64,000 bases of DNA from Tanytarsus gracilentus (Eukaryota > Arthropoda > Insecta > Diptera > Chironomidae), in assembly GCA_038502055.1 (NCBI GenBank), contig JAXRKN010000044.1, positions 5,898,501-5,962,500 on the forward strand, in the 5' to 3' direction. The translations under genes were made by a program, and so were the position numbers. Positions 1-12,450 of this stretch are shown here, in pieces. Under the pieces are notes generated by a model. It did not search any database. It saw only the letters and a program-made list of their open reading frames with translations, and was not told the DNA's origin. Every line of letters starts with the position of its first letter. The stretch's first letter is position 1.

Positions 1-3000
1 GAACAGTTTTTTTCTTTTGTGTATTTTTAACTTTTCTCTCTCTTTTGAGCTTTACAATTTTTTGCTCATCCTCAGACTTCTCATAATTACTGCTAGGTAG
101 TTTTTAGGATAAATAGTGAAATTTATTTTTGTTTATTATAAGATTGATTTGAAAATTCCAAAAACTTAAACTTTAGACTTTTAATCCAGGAATTTTACTT
201 TTAATCCATGAAATTATAATTAAATTTTAAATTTCCTCAACTGTCAATTTCAACTTCCTCTTATACAATTTTTCATCATTGTCTGTTTGCCTCAATTGTG
301 AAAGGAAAATACATCCACAAGAGTTTGCGAGCGAGTTTTTCCAACTTTTATCTTAAATGAAAAACTTTATGTGTGTGTAAAATGAAAAACACATTTGAAT
401 TTTAAATTTTTATTTAATGATCATCCAGTGTCGGAGGTGAGGTTTGTTGTCCTACATTCGTACATGCGAATCATCTGCTTCGTTGTCCACTGTATAAAAA
501 TTTTCACATACAAATGAAAAATTTACAAAAGTAAAGAAAATTTTCAACCCGAAGATTTTTTTCTCTCTCACATAAAGAACTCGACTTCATTTGAACAGAG
601 ATTATTAAGCGATCACGATCTGAAAAGTTTTCTTTCCGCGACGTGAAAATTTCTTCATAATTCTTCTTCATCATCATTTTGAGTATAGTTTGAGAAAGAT
701 AACAAAAAAAATGCAAAAATAACTCGAAAAGAAGAAAAAAGTGTAATTAGTGAGCTGATTAATCGCTTTTATGCGAAAATTAAATGAAAATTAATCGAGT
801 GCGAAAAGGAAGAGGAAAAATTTTCGCAATTTTTTGAAAGAATAATTTCGTGGGTAGTTGAAGTGAAGAAAAAACTCATTGGAGAAAATTTCGTGAGAAA
901 GAAATTTAAATAAAGAAATGACACAACCGTGTTAAGATTTTCTCGAGTCACTAAAAGAGATTTTATTTGTAGCATTTTTGAGTTGCAAGCTGTGAAAGAT
1001 TTAAATAAAAGTTGCAGACATTTTGTGATGAAAAATGGGATTTTAAGTGTCGTGAAGTGATCGTCAGTGTTGAGACATTTCGATGACAAAATATTTCTGC
1101 ATCGATGCATTATAAATCTTAATTAAACCATATAAAAACTGCACAAATAGGAAAGAGTAGGGACTTTTCACGGCGGCAAGTGAGTGAAGAAAATTTACGA
1201 GTGAAAAAATTATCAAAACATTTGTCGGGAAATTTATAAAACAGAGAGTGAACTTTTTTCTCGTGCAGAACCGAAGATCAACGTGCGGCATTTCTTTAAA
1301 ATAGCAAAAGAGTGTCCGTAAATTATAAACTTCACCCAGATGGAAGTCTTTTTGTTTAATTTTGGATACTCGTAGCCGAAAAATTGCTTTTTAAAAATAT
1401 ATCGATAATTTTTTTGGTACTCTGTGAGTTCCTTGACAAAAAAGTGTCTTCACATCCCTTTATTGCTCTCAAGGTAATTCAAATGGCAGTGATGGCAGTG
1501 TCTTTTGTTTAAAAAGTTAATAAATTTGACTGGCGACTAATCGCAGTGGAGGTGGCAAAGCGATTAAATGTGAATTAAAAAAATCCTACGTGCTTGCTAG
1601 CTGTGTGCGTACTTTTGTGTTTTTCTCTTCGAGATGCATCAAGAAGAATTTTAATGGAAATTAAATGCGGATGAAATTTGTTTCCTGAAGAATTTTAACG
1701 AAGAGCGAGGAATTTTTCTGACGAAAAGAAAATTTATTTAAATTAGTGAAAAAAATTCTTGGAAAATTTGTGAATTTGTAAATGTAAACAAAATTTTGTT
1801 TTATTTCTGAAAAATATCATTATCAATCGCTAAAAATTAACAGTTTTTCCACAGATTTTAATTTTTCAATTAATTTTCTAAAATATTCATAAAATGCAAA
1901 CAATCATTAAAAATAATTTTTACGCACTTCTTTAGTACTCAACAGACACTAATTAATAAAGATTAGTATTATTTTTTCGATGCGTGTGGCACATCCTCCC
2001 ATTTAAAAACACATCTTTTTCTAAAACATGTGATTCCGCTTATTTTTGTAATTCAATCCGTGACCTCCAACTTTATAAACACTTCCCTTTTTCGCACACA
2101 CTCTCATGCGATACTCGATTAATGAGACGGCTGAGATTGGAGACGAAAAATCATAAAAAATTCTTGTGATCTTTTCGACGAATCTCTCCAATATATATTT
2201 TTGCTAAAAAATCTTAAACAGAGCAGAACAGATCACAGCGTAGTTCAACTTATAATCGTAAACGAGGAAAAAAGCGATTTGCTCGTGATGATGAGAAAGA
2301 AAAGAAGAAAAATCAGTAGAAAAATAAACATTTTCCACTTTTTTCCGCGATAACTCGCATCTTGAGTCTCTTTCGAGCTCTCTAAGAGGATCAATGATGA
2401 TCGATTGCATGCTGTTGATTGAGAGTGACACAAATATGGGAAGAAGGAGAAATTTCCTTCATTGACACCATTTTCGTTGGTCAATTAAGAAACGTTTTCA
2501 CATTGAATGCTTTCGAGAGTGAAAATCGTCTAGTGACATAACTAGATCTCAACCTCCATTTGCGACTGATCATGTGAGGCAAAGTACGACAAAATATTGA
2601 CAACAACAAGAAGCAAAAAAAATCATTAAACAAAAAGAGAAAAACTTTTTTGAATGAGTTTAAAGAAAATATAAATATATATGAAAATGAGGAAAATGTG
2701 TGACGAGAAAATTTGAAGAAAGATGAGGGAAAATAATATGAAATATTACGAGACGAATTGATTGGTAGTAAATGAATTTTAAAAAAGATTTCTTTAGTTA
2801 TCTAAATTAAATTCACGCCTAACAATTTTCCAAGTCTTCCCTTAATAAAACAAATACATTGGCCATAAACTAAAACACGTGTTGTGATTAATCAAATTCT
2901 GTAAACAACATCAGGTTATAAAAAAATATATCTGCAAATTTTTACAATAAAAAAGCAAAAATATTTCTTGAACTATCAAAAGTCAACCGTCTAATCAACA

Positions 3001-4192
3001 TGTTGATCATTATCAGCTAGCACACACTGCGAGCATAACACAAAAAGCCCACCCCCGTCAAATAGATTATCATTTTATGATTTTCCGACGTAAATTTTCT
3101 TTTCTCTCTCATTTTATTCAAGGCAAAAGCACAAATTTTCGGCTATAAGATAATTTATCGCTCGACACACGTTTAAACGACGTAAAATCACTCATTCGAT
3201 CACATGAACAACAGTTGATACTCGCAAATTAAACAGTTTCGCTATTAAAATAACCAGAAATTTTCCACCATAAAGGCAACAGGAGGAAATAAATAAAGCA
3301 ATATCATCATGAAGTGGTAAGTCGTGCATGCAAATAAAATTTAAATACAAAATCGATTTTGGCAAACAGATTGAATTTCTCTCTTGCGGTTGCATGAAAA
3401 TTGCGGGTAGGAAAAGTGAACTGGGGTCGATTGAGTTCACATAATTCCTCTCACGTAGGTGGGCGGATTGAAACGGTAGAGAAATGAGCTTTTAATAAAT
3501 ATTTTTGTTTATTTAAACGCTTCTTCCTTCATTGAATCGCGAGTTTCCACCTTTCGAACAAAATTATTTAAGAGAGTGAATAAAATCTAAATAGGACGTG
3601 ACAAAATAAAGGCGTGTGTGTGCTGTCAAATTATCTCATGATTTATCATTGAATGTGGATCACCCGCCAGTCAGTGTTTTCGTGATTTTTATGAAAGATC
3701 AAATGTCAGTGGAGTGGCTGATAATTACTACTGTCGGAGACACAATGGTGGTGAATTTTATCTACAAATTATTTCTTTGAACATGAAATTTTTTTTGCCT
3801 ATTTTTAACCCTCTTTTGCTGAACATTTGAAACGGAAAAAGCACACAAACATTTCACCTCAAAATAAACCAACAAATTTTCATTCTTCCTCTTTTTTTAA
3901 TTTCCTTTCGGTAAAAAAATTCATTCATTAGTTAATTTACAATGTTTTTATTTCTTTCAAGAAATAATGACAAGAATGATAAAATAAAATGTTGGGGTTC
4001 ATTAATTTGAAAAAATTAATAATTAAAATTGCGGTGTGTCGCAATTGTTTTGTTTTTTAAAAATATATTCAAATTTGAAGAAAAGATGTGTTATTGAAAG
4101 TGTCTTTTATTTAAAAAAATTGAAAGGGAAGGATTGAAATTTTTTTTATGTATATTGAAAATATATCATTAGATATTTAATTAAATTGTGAT

Positions 4193-4312
4193 TCTTTTTT
4201 TTTTTTATTTTTTTAATTTATAATATATATATTATATTATATTTTTTTTTATATATTTTATATATAATATAATTTATATCTATTAATAAAAAAAAAAATA
4301 TAATATAAAAAA
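4193..4312. repeat. AT low-complexity tract
   Basis: Almost pure A/T with poly-T, then alternating TA, then poly-A, giving an imperfect self-complementary arrangement. No coding potential. Confidence 0.8.
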
Positions 4313-4477
4313 AAATTTATGATAAACTCACATAATTACGAATATTTTTTTGAAAATTACATTGAATACTTGTTTAAAAAATCCATAAAAAAAACAATCC
4401 ACTTTGATTTTTTATACAGAGAGCCAGCAAGTTTTACACTCCTGAAAAAATTTCTAATTTAAAAAAACTTTGCAAAA

Positions 4478-4795
4478 TCACCACGCAGGTACATATAAAT
4501 TTTTGCGTATAAAAAATCCTAATTCAACTACAAAAACAACAATTGAAACTCCACAACACTTCAAAAAAATCAAAAATCCAAATTTTAAATCGTCAACGTT
4601 AAATTTTTTAAATGCTTTCTCACTTCGCGGAAGTTCTCTTAAAATAACTTTCCGAATATAATTTAAAAAATGTTGAGGTATTCCATTCTGCACCAATTTG
4701 CTCACAACATCATCAGTCACCTGATAAATAAAATTGTTTTTCATCACACCAACGCCATAGAGATAAGTTTTGATGTCATTATTCTCGGCGCATCT
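4478..4795 (-). pseudogene. Ionotropic-receptor-like C-terminal exon fragment
   Basis: An open stretch of about 105 codons runs from a possible acceptor (TTATTTCAG just above 4795) to a TGA at 4478. It reads like the end of an insect ionotropic receptor: a ligand-binding-lobe-like segment (YLYGVGVMKNN, then VVSKLVQNGIPQHF) followed by one hydrophobic helix (FGFLIFLKCCGVSIVVFVVE) near the C-terminus, as in the M3 segment of IR proteins. I found no upstream minus-strand exon carrying the M1/pore/M2 parts between 4800 and about 6700, so this is either a gene remnant or the last exon of a gene with short unrecognised exons. It would lie antisense in the 5' region of Asator. Family assignment is by pattern recognition only. 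Confidence 0.45.
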
Positions 4796-6702
4796 CTGAA
4801 ATAAGATCTAGAAACCTCATTGCTCTTTTGATTGTTTTTATTTAAGTTCCTTCATTATATAACTGTTAAAGTTAAAAAAATTCCAAGTATTTTGGTAAAA
4901 TGAATTTATTACCAAAAATCAATTGTTTAAAAGGTTTATACAATTTTGCACCTAAATCTCTTTAAAATATCTCTTCAATTTGCATTTGTAGATGTGCAAT
5001 TTTCTTTTGTAGAAAATCTCAACTGACGTTAAGTTTTTAAATTATCTCTCCACCTCTCCTCCTATACACCCACAGCTCTCTTGACAACATAAGTTTTTAT
5101 GTTATGCAAAGTTGCACGCACACAAGCAACTCACCCTTGGTTTATGTTGGAGAGATTTTTCACTTCAACATCGCAATCGATTCACTGAAAATGTTTAGTC
5201 ACGGGCCCCTCTAAAATCGAGAAACCAATTTTCTTCTGCTTTTTCAATTAAATAATAAGTTTAAATGGTTGTAGATTAAGTTGGAAAACGCTTTAAAAGT
5301 TTTCAAAGGCAAACAAGTGTTGAATAAAATCGAAGTTTATTGAATCATGGTAACTACACCCGTCAAAATTAATTTCCTAAATTTCTCTCTGGAAAATTTG
5401 CAAAAATCTTATTGGAAAATTTTTTTTCGATATTTTTTTCTTGATTAAATGAAGAGACGAAAAATTTGCTGCTAAAAATTCAATTTTAAGCAATTCCAGA
5501 CCTCAAATTTCATGAATATTTCATCACTTCTTTATGTGACTCCAATAAAATGAAATTCATTTTTTTCGTGTCTCCCTATAATGTACATGAACATATAAAA
5601 AAAATATCACGACGAGTGTTCCGTGTGAAAGAAAAAAATCGATGAAAATAAGGCAGGAGATATTCAATGTTAAAAAATATCAAAAAAATGTAACATTAAA
5701 AGCGTCGCAACATAGAAAGCATTAAGTACGATTCATTGGGCATTATGCTAAGAATTAATGAGGAATTTTAAGTTGTTGTGAGAACATTTCTGCCATTGTC
5801 AACGCTCTTCCCGTGTTAGTTAAACCCGTGAATCGTGCCCATCATCACATACATGTAGACAGTGTCGTAGCTTTGAACCTTAGTGGCTGATGGCTAGTGT
5901 GGCGCTGTGAAAAAACAATAAGAAGAATTTCTCATAAATTTTCCTTTTCGTCCCGTCGAGTTATGTAAAAAATGAAGCAAGATAATTTCATAAACGTGTG
6001 TGGTATGAAAAGTTTTTTTTTTATGAAATACAAGTCCTTGTAATCGCTCAAATAATATTGTCATAAGGAGCAGCAGACACTATAAATAGACATTACATAA
6101 AATTCAATTTTTCGTCTCTTCTCCTCGTCCATTTGCCATATCGCGATTAAGCGAGCAGAGGATAATAAGAAAAAGAGAGATGCTGCAAGGTGTGGGGGAT
6201 ATTTTTGGAAACTCGTGAGATTTTCAATTTTTCCATTATGCAGCATCTGGCAAGGTCACATGTGTGTTTGCCGATTTATTGCTTAACAGAATTGCTAATA
6301 AAAATTTTATTTTGGTGTCCTGCGAAATTTTTAAAAAAATTTCCCTCCCACCAATTGTCCACCCCTTAATTTTTCATTCAAACGGAGAGCAAATAAATTG
6401 CATGAGGTAGCAAATGGATAGAGAAAGAGAAGAATAATGGGAAGATAATGAGCAGTGAGCTTGAAAAATTTCTTCTCATTTAAGTATTTTTAAGACACCG
6501 CGTTTAAATCTATATACTTTTGAAAACGATAAGAGGTCGATATAAAAATATATAGCAACAACAAAATAAAGAAATTATCGAACTATTTTTTTCGCAATGT
6601 CAACCGTGCGAGAGAGAATATCGAACAATTTTTCGATTGCCTAATAGAGAGCAAAATTATTTTTCGTCCTTCTTATTGAAAATTTTTATTGTTCATATTT
6701 AG

Positions 6703-9700
6703 GAATGATATCGAGAGTAAGAGTCCGATAGTAGGGCCACCACGTGGTACTGCTCTACAGAGAAGCGCAACATTACCGGCCAATCCAAAGCTAGCTAAAA
6801 GACCCGTTCCTTGGCGTGTCAGATCGCCATCAACAGATCAGGTTTGTGACTTTAGAAATTTTACATTGTAGAAAAGAGAAAAAAATCATTTTTCGCTCGA
6901 GCTAGTGTGAATGTAATGAAATGTAGTGAATCGAGCTCTTTAATTAATTAATCTCTCTTACTCTTTGTCATCTCATTACAGAACAACCATCAAAATATTA
7001 CAATGACGTCAGAAGACTTACTTCAGCCCGGTCATGTGGTCAAGGAGCGCTGGAAAGTTGTACGAAAAATCGGTGGCGGCGGTTTTGGGGAAATTTATGA
7101 GGGTCAAGATCTAATTACGCGCGAACAAGTGGCACTCAAAGTTGAATCAGCTCGAATGCCTAAGCAGGTTCTCAAGATGGAAGTTGCCGTTTTGAAGAAG
7201 CTGCAGGGCAAAGAGCATGTGTGTCGTTTCATTGGCTGTGGCAGAAATGATCGATTTAATTATGTAGTGATGCAATTGCAAGGGAAAAATTTAGCTGAAC
7301 TTCGGCGTAGTCAACCGCGGGGTGCCTTTTCGCTGAGCACCACGCTCCGACTAGGCATCCAAATACTCAAAGCTATTGAATCGATTCATTCTGTTGGTTT
7401 TCTTCATCGCGACATAAAACCCTCGAATTTTTCCATGGGTCGTCTACCGTTCAATAATCGTCGTGTCTACATGCTCGATTTTGGCTTGGCACGTCAATAT
7501 ACTACGACAAGTGGCGAGGTGAGATGTCCACGTGCAGCTGCCGGTTTTCGAGGAACTGTCCGTTATGCGTCAATCAATGCTCACCGAAATCGCGAAATGG
7601 GACGTCACGATGATCTCTGGTCATTGTTCTATATGCTAGTAGAATTTGTAAATGGACAATTGCCTTGGCGTAAGATCAAGGACAAGGAACAAGTTGGTCT
7701 CATGAAGGAGAAATATGATCATAGACTTTTACTTAAGCATTTACCATCGGACTTTAAGCAATTCTTGGAGCACATTCAGTCGCTAAGTTATGCGGATAAG
7801 CCCGACTATGGAATGTTAGCGTCACTCTTCGAACGTTGTATGAAACGACGTGCAATAAAGGAAACAGATCCATATGATTGGGAGAAGACCGAACAGTTGT
7901 CACAACTCAACAATCAAGTGAACTGTTCATCAATATTGAATAGCAATGCGCAAGCTAAAAACGATGTTACGAATACAAATCATGCTGTACCACAAGTCAC
8001 GGTTCAAGCATCGAATATGAGTAGCGTGGAACAGAAACAGCGTAAACTTGATAGCGATATGATGAATAATATGGCTGCAACAACTGAGCCAGTGCAGCGG
8101 GCCGAGAAGATTAAAAGTGATAAGAATCAAAATGTCAATATTGGTCAAGTCGTTTATAAAACATCGCCAAAGCAGAACAATGATAAGCCAGATGCCCCAA
8201 TTGGAATGGAAAAGACACCGCCAATTCCGATAAAGCAATTCATTATTCAGCAGGAGCAAGCACAGACGCCCGAGACCGATGGCGACCTAGAATATCCAAT
8301 GATGCACAAACTGCAAAAGACAGCATCCGAGGCTGGTATTCGAGAGCATCGACATCAGCCAACAAATAAGCCCACTGAAAATGTCATTATGAATGAATCA
8401 AGAAAGTCTTCTAGTCCCGTGAAGCGTCGATCAACATCGCAAGTCGAGGTAAGGATATCATAAAATTAAAGTTGCCTCGCAAAAATCAATATTTTCTTTT
8501 CTCTATTTATTCTCTCATTCTAGAACGATGCTGAAAAGTCAAATAATAATAATAACAATAATAATGAGAATTTAAATCCGACTCAAGGAAAAGAGAAGAC
8601 GACATACGGTCGCTTGAGAGTCCTCACAGCGCCACCAACAAGTGTCGGAAATGTTCATGAGCTCGCACAGGATGCAACTGGCTCGCCGAGGGATAGTGAA
8701 AACTTACCATTCCAATATGACATGAAGATTGTTGGTGCACATGGTAGTACGGGTGGGAGCAGTGGCAATGAGGGTAGAAAAAATCAACGACGACACCGCC
8801 CAAACTCAGGCTCGAGTGTCAATTTGCAACGATTGAATAGCTCGTCAGCAACACGAGATCACTCGATAACTCAATTTGCATTAATCGATGATGAAAATGT
8901 GTCTGCATTACAGAACATGACAAAGGGTGGCGGAGGATTGACTCTCGCCTCTCAATGGAAATCACAATTTGATGATTCCGAAGAGACAACCGACAATGAG
9001 TGGAAACAGGAGCCTCAGAGCCCCGAGCATCAACGTATTCAATACGTTCAACAGCTGCATAAAGAGCAACATCCTCACTATCACACGTTGCCTAATAAAC
9101 ATCACTCAAGCAATAGTAACGATCATGTTGTTCAAATTAAGACGTCTGCGACGCAACCGCAATCACTTCAAAATACACCCTCACCGCCGATTGCACCAAG
9201 CACCACAACGCAACAAAAAGACATTAATCAGACAAGAGAGTTTTACATACGCCACAGGAGCAGGAGAGATGATCATTCACTCAAAATGAAGCAGAGAAAA
9301 AAGAAAAAGTAAGTAACAGCTGACAGCGCGGCGTTGCTATTTTTAAGTGCCAATTTCATTTCATTTTCTCTCATTTACTACGCATTTTACTTATAGATGT
9401 CATCTTAATATTGCTGGCATTGAGAGCTTTCCACACATTCAGGATCAACTGCCGCATTGCTGGTCAGAGCCGGCACTTGGACACATTTTACGTCATAATC
9501 TTGAGCCTCCTTTATTGCAGCAGGCTGCATTTGATGATACTGTAAGTGATTAATGATTTAAATTGTGACTTTGTGCTTGGAACAAATTTAAATTTATTTT
9601 TATACATTCATTAGATGTAAAAAATTGCTTCAAATTTGTTCAAAAAGTGCGCACATGCAAACAATTATTCTCTGTCACTGAAATTAGCATCCACACCCAA

Positions 9701-12450
9701 AACCGGTTTTAATTATTCATAACACTAAAATCTAATTGTGTTCAATTACAGTATTTCAAATTGGATATTAATCGTAATGTGGGAGTACGTGATACTTGCA
9801 ATGATGACAATGGATTATCAACATGTCAACCCTTTGCGAAACTCTTCCAGTACCGAAGTCTCCCCAATATTGCATTTGGCGAATATGACTTGAAATTGAG
9901 TCCAAAGATTCGCGAAACTGAAACAACATTCTATTATCGAGCATCAAGTGAACCAAATAATAATTACATTTCAAATCCATGCATTGTTATGGAGAAGAAT
10001 GATGGTGATGTAGCAGCTAGTGAGCAACTCGAGGAGGAGCATGCCATTAGTGGTCGTCTGGAAATTCGTGTTCTTAGTAAAGATAAATTAGCAAAGGAGC
10101 CTAGTCCAAATCCAGAGGAGTCTATTTATTTTGATGCTATCGTCACAAATGGACCTCAACAACAGCAGCAGCCATTGCAACCACTATATGGAGATGAGTC
10201 CAAACCAAAGAGTGCTGAAAGTGATGGTGAAAAGAAGGAAAATGTTCAGTATGAGGAAGATTTTATCTGGATAAATAAAAAGGAGCCGCAAGAGAGAAAG
10301 TACGATATTAAAGTTTATGAGGATAGCTTAAAGATACAAAAATATAAAATCATAACTGTGGATAAATCGGAAGATGCACTTGATGATGATGAAGGCGTTG
10401 CGGGCGGTCCGGAAGAGGAAAAAGGAGACGACGAAAGGGAAAAGGAAATTCCTGAGATTGATGTGAGAGATGAAAGAAAAGAAATTCATATGGAGGAGGG
10501 TGCGATTGCTCTCATTCCACCTCCACCACACGAACGCGATGAAAGCACAACTGACAATCGTATAGAAAATGAGCGATTGAGAGATTATAGTAGTAGTAGC
10601 AATAGTAAAATTCCAGTATTTAACCCCACCGGTTCGTCTCGAATGCTTTCGCAGCGATCCTCGTGGGCGGGCATGGAGGACGGACCAGACATCTCCGATT
10701 TGACGCCAGGTAAGAGCAAAATTTATTTTAAACCCAATTATGACCACTAAACTCATCCACAACCAACCACCTCACAAATGTAAAATGCAGGCTTACGTCG
10801 TCGACGGCAAAATGCTGAGAAATATGTTACAGATCCATCACAATTAAATCTCAGATTTACAAGGCCAAAAACACGCCCTGTCCACGCAATTAGGTGAGTT
10901 CTTTTCGCTCTATGTTACACTCACTCCTCCCGAATTCAATTATAGCTGCTAGCAACGTTCATTTCCCCACACTTATGCATAATTTTTTCTTTTTGTTTAT
11001 TCTACGTAAAACGTAAATGACACTGTAACACGTCAAGTGAACAAAGTTGAGTGAAAGCTCAACGAAATCCACACGCTCTATTTTTAACTCATCGCCGCTA
11101 ATGTTGTCGTCATTCTTCTTTTTTTATTACAATTATGTTTATATATTTTTTACACTTTTTTATTTGTTTTCTTTTTCTTTTTTTATAGTGCTGGCATTGA
11201 ATAATGAAAATCGTTATGCGTTTGTCTAAGTCACTCTTCTCTTCCTCACACATATGTCAAAATACACTCAAATTATCTTAAATCCTTTCGTACGTATTTC
11301 CCAGAAAATTTTATTATTTTTTAACAAATTATTTTTATTTTTAAACTAGAGTCAAGGAGCGGAAAACTTTTGAATTGTAAATTTTGACTTCGCAGTTTTC
11401 TACTCCCTGACTCGCTCTTAACAAGTTACGTATTTATTTTATTTATTTGTTTTGTGTCAAATTCACTAAAATTTTCGTTTTACATTTAACTCGCTTCCCT
11501 CTCTCTCTCTCTCTTTCTCTTTCCTCACCGCCTCGCTTGCGTAGAGAATATTTGTCGACTATTTTAAACGCTGGCAAATTAGACTATTACTAAATTAATT
11601 TGCGCGCCTCAATTTTACTCAATTAATTTATTAATAATATTTGTAACAAAATGTGGAAAGGAAAAATGTTGTGAATTAACGGAAAACTCCTTGCAGTAAT
11701 TATGTGCGACTCAAAATGGCAAAATGTGTTTTATTAGGGTTTTGTTAGGTTGTTAATTGGTGAAGGTATCATTAATTTTCTGAAGGTTTTTATTGAAGTC
11801 ATTAAATTTGCAGAAATTATCTGAATATATTTTTTATTAATAAAATTTGGCCATAAAAAAATCACTCAATATTTTTTTCCTACAAGGACGTTTTTAAGTG
11901 TTTCCAAATGTTTTATGAGATTATAAAAATAATATATATCAATAGTAATAAATTATCCTAACCCCTCTCACAACATATTAATTATCATCAAAATTAATTT
12001 TTTTTCATATCTTCATATTTCTTTTTCGTCTCATTTTGCGACATGTCACATATGTAATGTAGAACTCGCGGCATTCCATCACATCTCTTGGGCGCACAGC
12101 CAAACGGACAACAGCAGCCGCTAAACGATAACGAATACAATTCATCGGACACGAGTGTCGAGGACAGTAAAATACAATTTCAAAATAATTTACGTAAATT
12201 TAAAGCGAAATGTGATAATGAATTGGAAAAGTTGTTGGAAAAGTGCGAGAGCCGTCGAAGAACATCGCAAGATAGAAAATATTTTGGCGCCGAATCTGCC
12301 TCGACATCGTCACGTTTGCTGATGGGAAGTGGCGGTGGCAATAGTGCCAGCGTGAGTGCTAATGATTTGATAACTCGCAATATGCGTCGTTTCGAGAGCG
12401 CAACCAATAATATTGGCACGAAAGACGACGATGAAAATGGTGGGACATGA
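6703..12450 (+). CDS. Asator: Tau-tubulin kinase homolog Asator (5' partial)
   Basis: CK1-group serine/threonine kinase of the TTBK family; in Drosophila, Asator associates with the mitotic spindle. Inferred exons: 6703-6841, 6982-8448, 8524-9308, 9397-9541, 9752-10709, 10791-10893, 12063-12450; all phases agree, giving at least 1,327 residues. Counting from the Met at 7003, the glycine loop reads GGGGFGEIYEG, the catalytic Lys is in VALK (about residue 46), the catalytic loop is HRDIKPSNF (Asp about 137), DFG is at about 159, and a TTBK/CK1-type segment GTVRYASINAH follows. After the kinase domain comes a long polar, presumably disordered tail, ending in a short coiled-coil-like stretch (NNLRKFKAKCDNELEKLLEK). 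The first exon starts on the third base of a codon, so upstream coding sequence is missing. A strong acceptor at 11188 offers an alternative short C-terminus. Certain as a family member; N-terminus unresolved. Confidence 0.93.

Larger units (their letters stand above)
1..6702. other. Gene-poor region upstream of Asator
   Basis: I see no convincing protein-coding exon here apart from the receptor-like fragment at 4478-4795 on the minus strand. The sequence is AT-rich with many A and T runs. Asator's first resolved exon opens in mid-codon, so one or more upstream exons must exist, probably here or before the window. Possible 5'UTR donors occur around 1180 (CAA|GTGAGT) and 1472 (AAG|GTAATT), but neither could be tied to a reading frame. 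Confidence 0.5.

Noticed and set aside
504..1291. Several minus-strand open frames of 70-113 codons
   Set aside because: Low-complexity Phe/Ser/Leu-rich translations of A/T-rich DNA with no family features or splice support.
10328..10762. 144-codon open frame on the minus strand
   Set aside because: Antisense shadow of an Asator coding exon.
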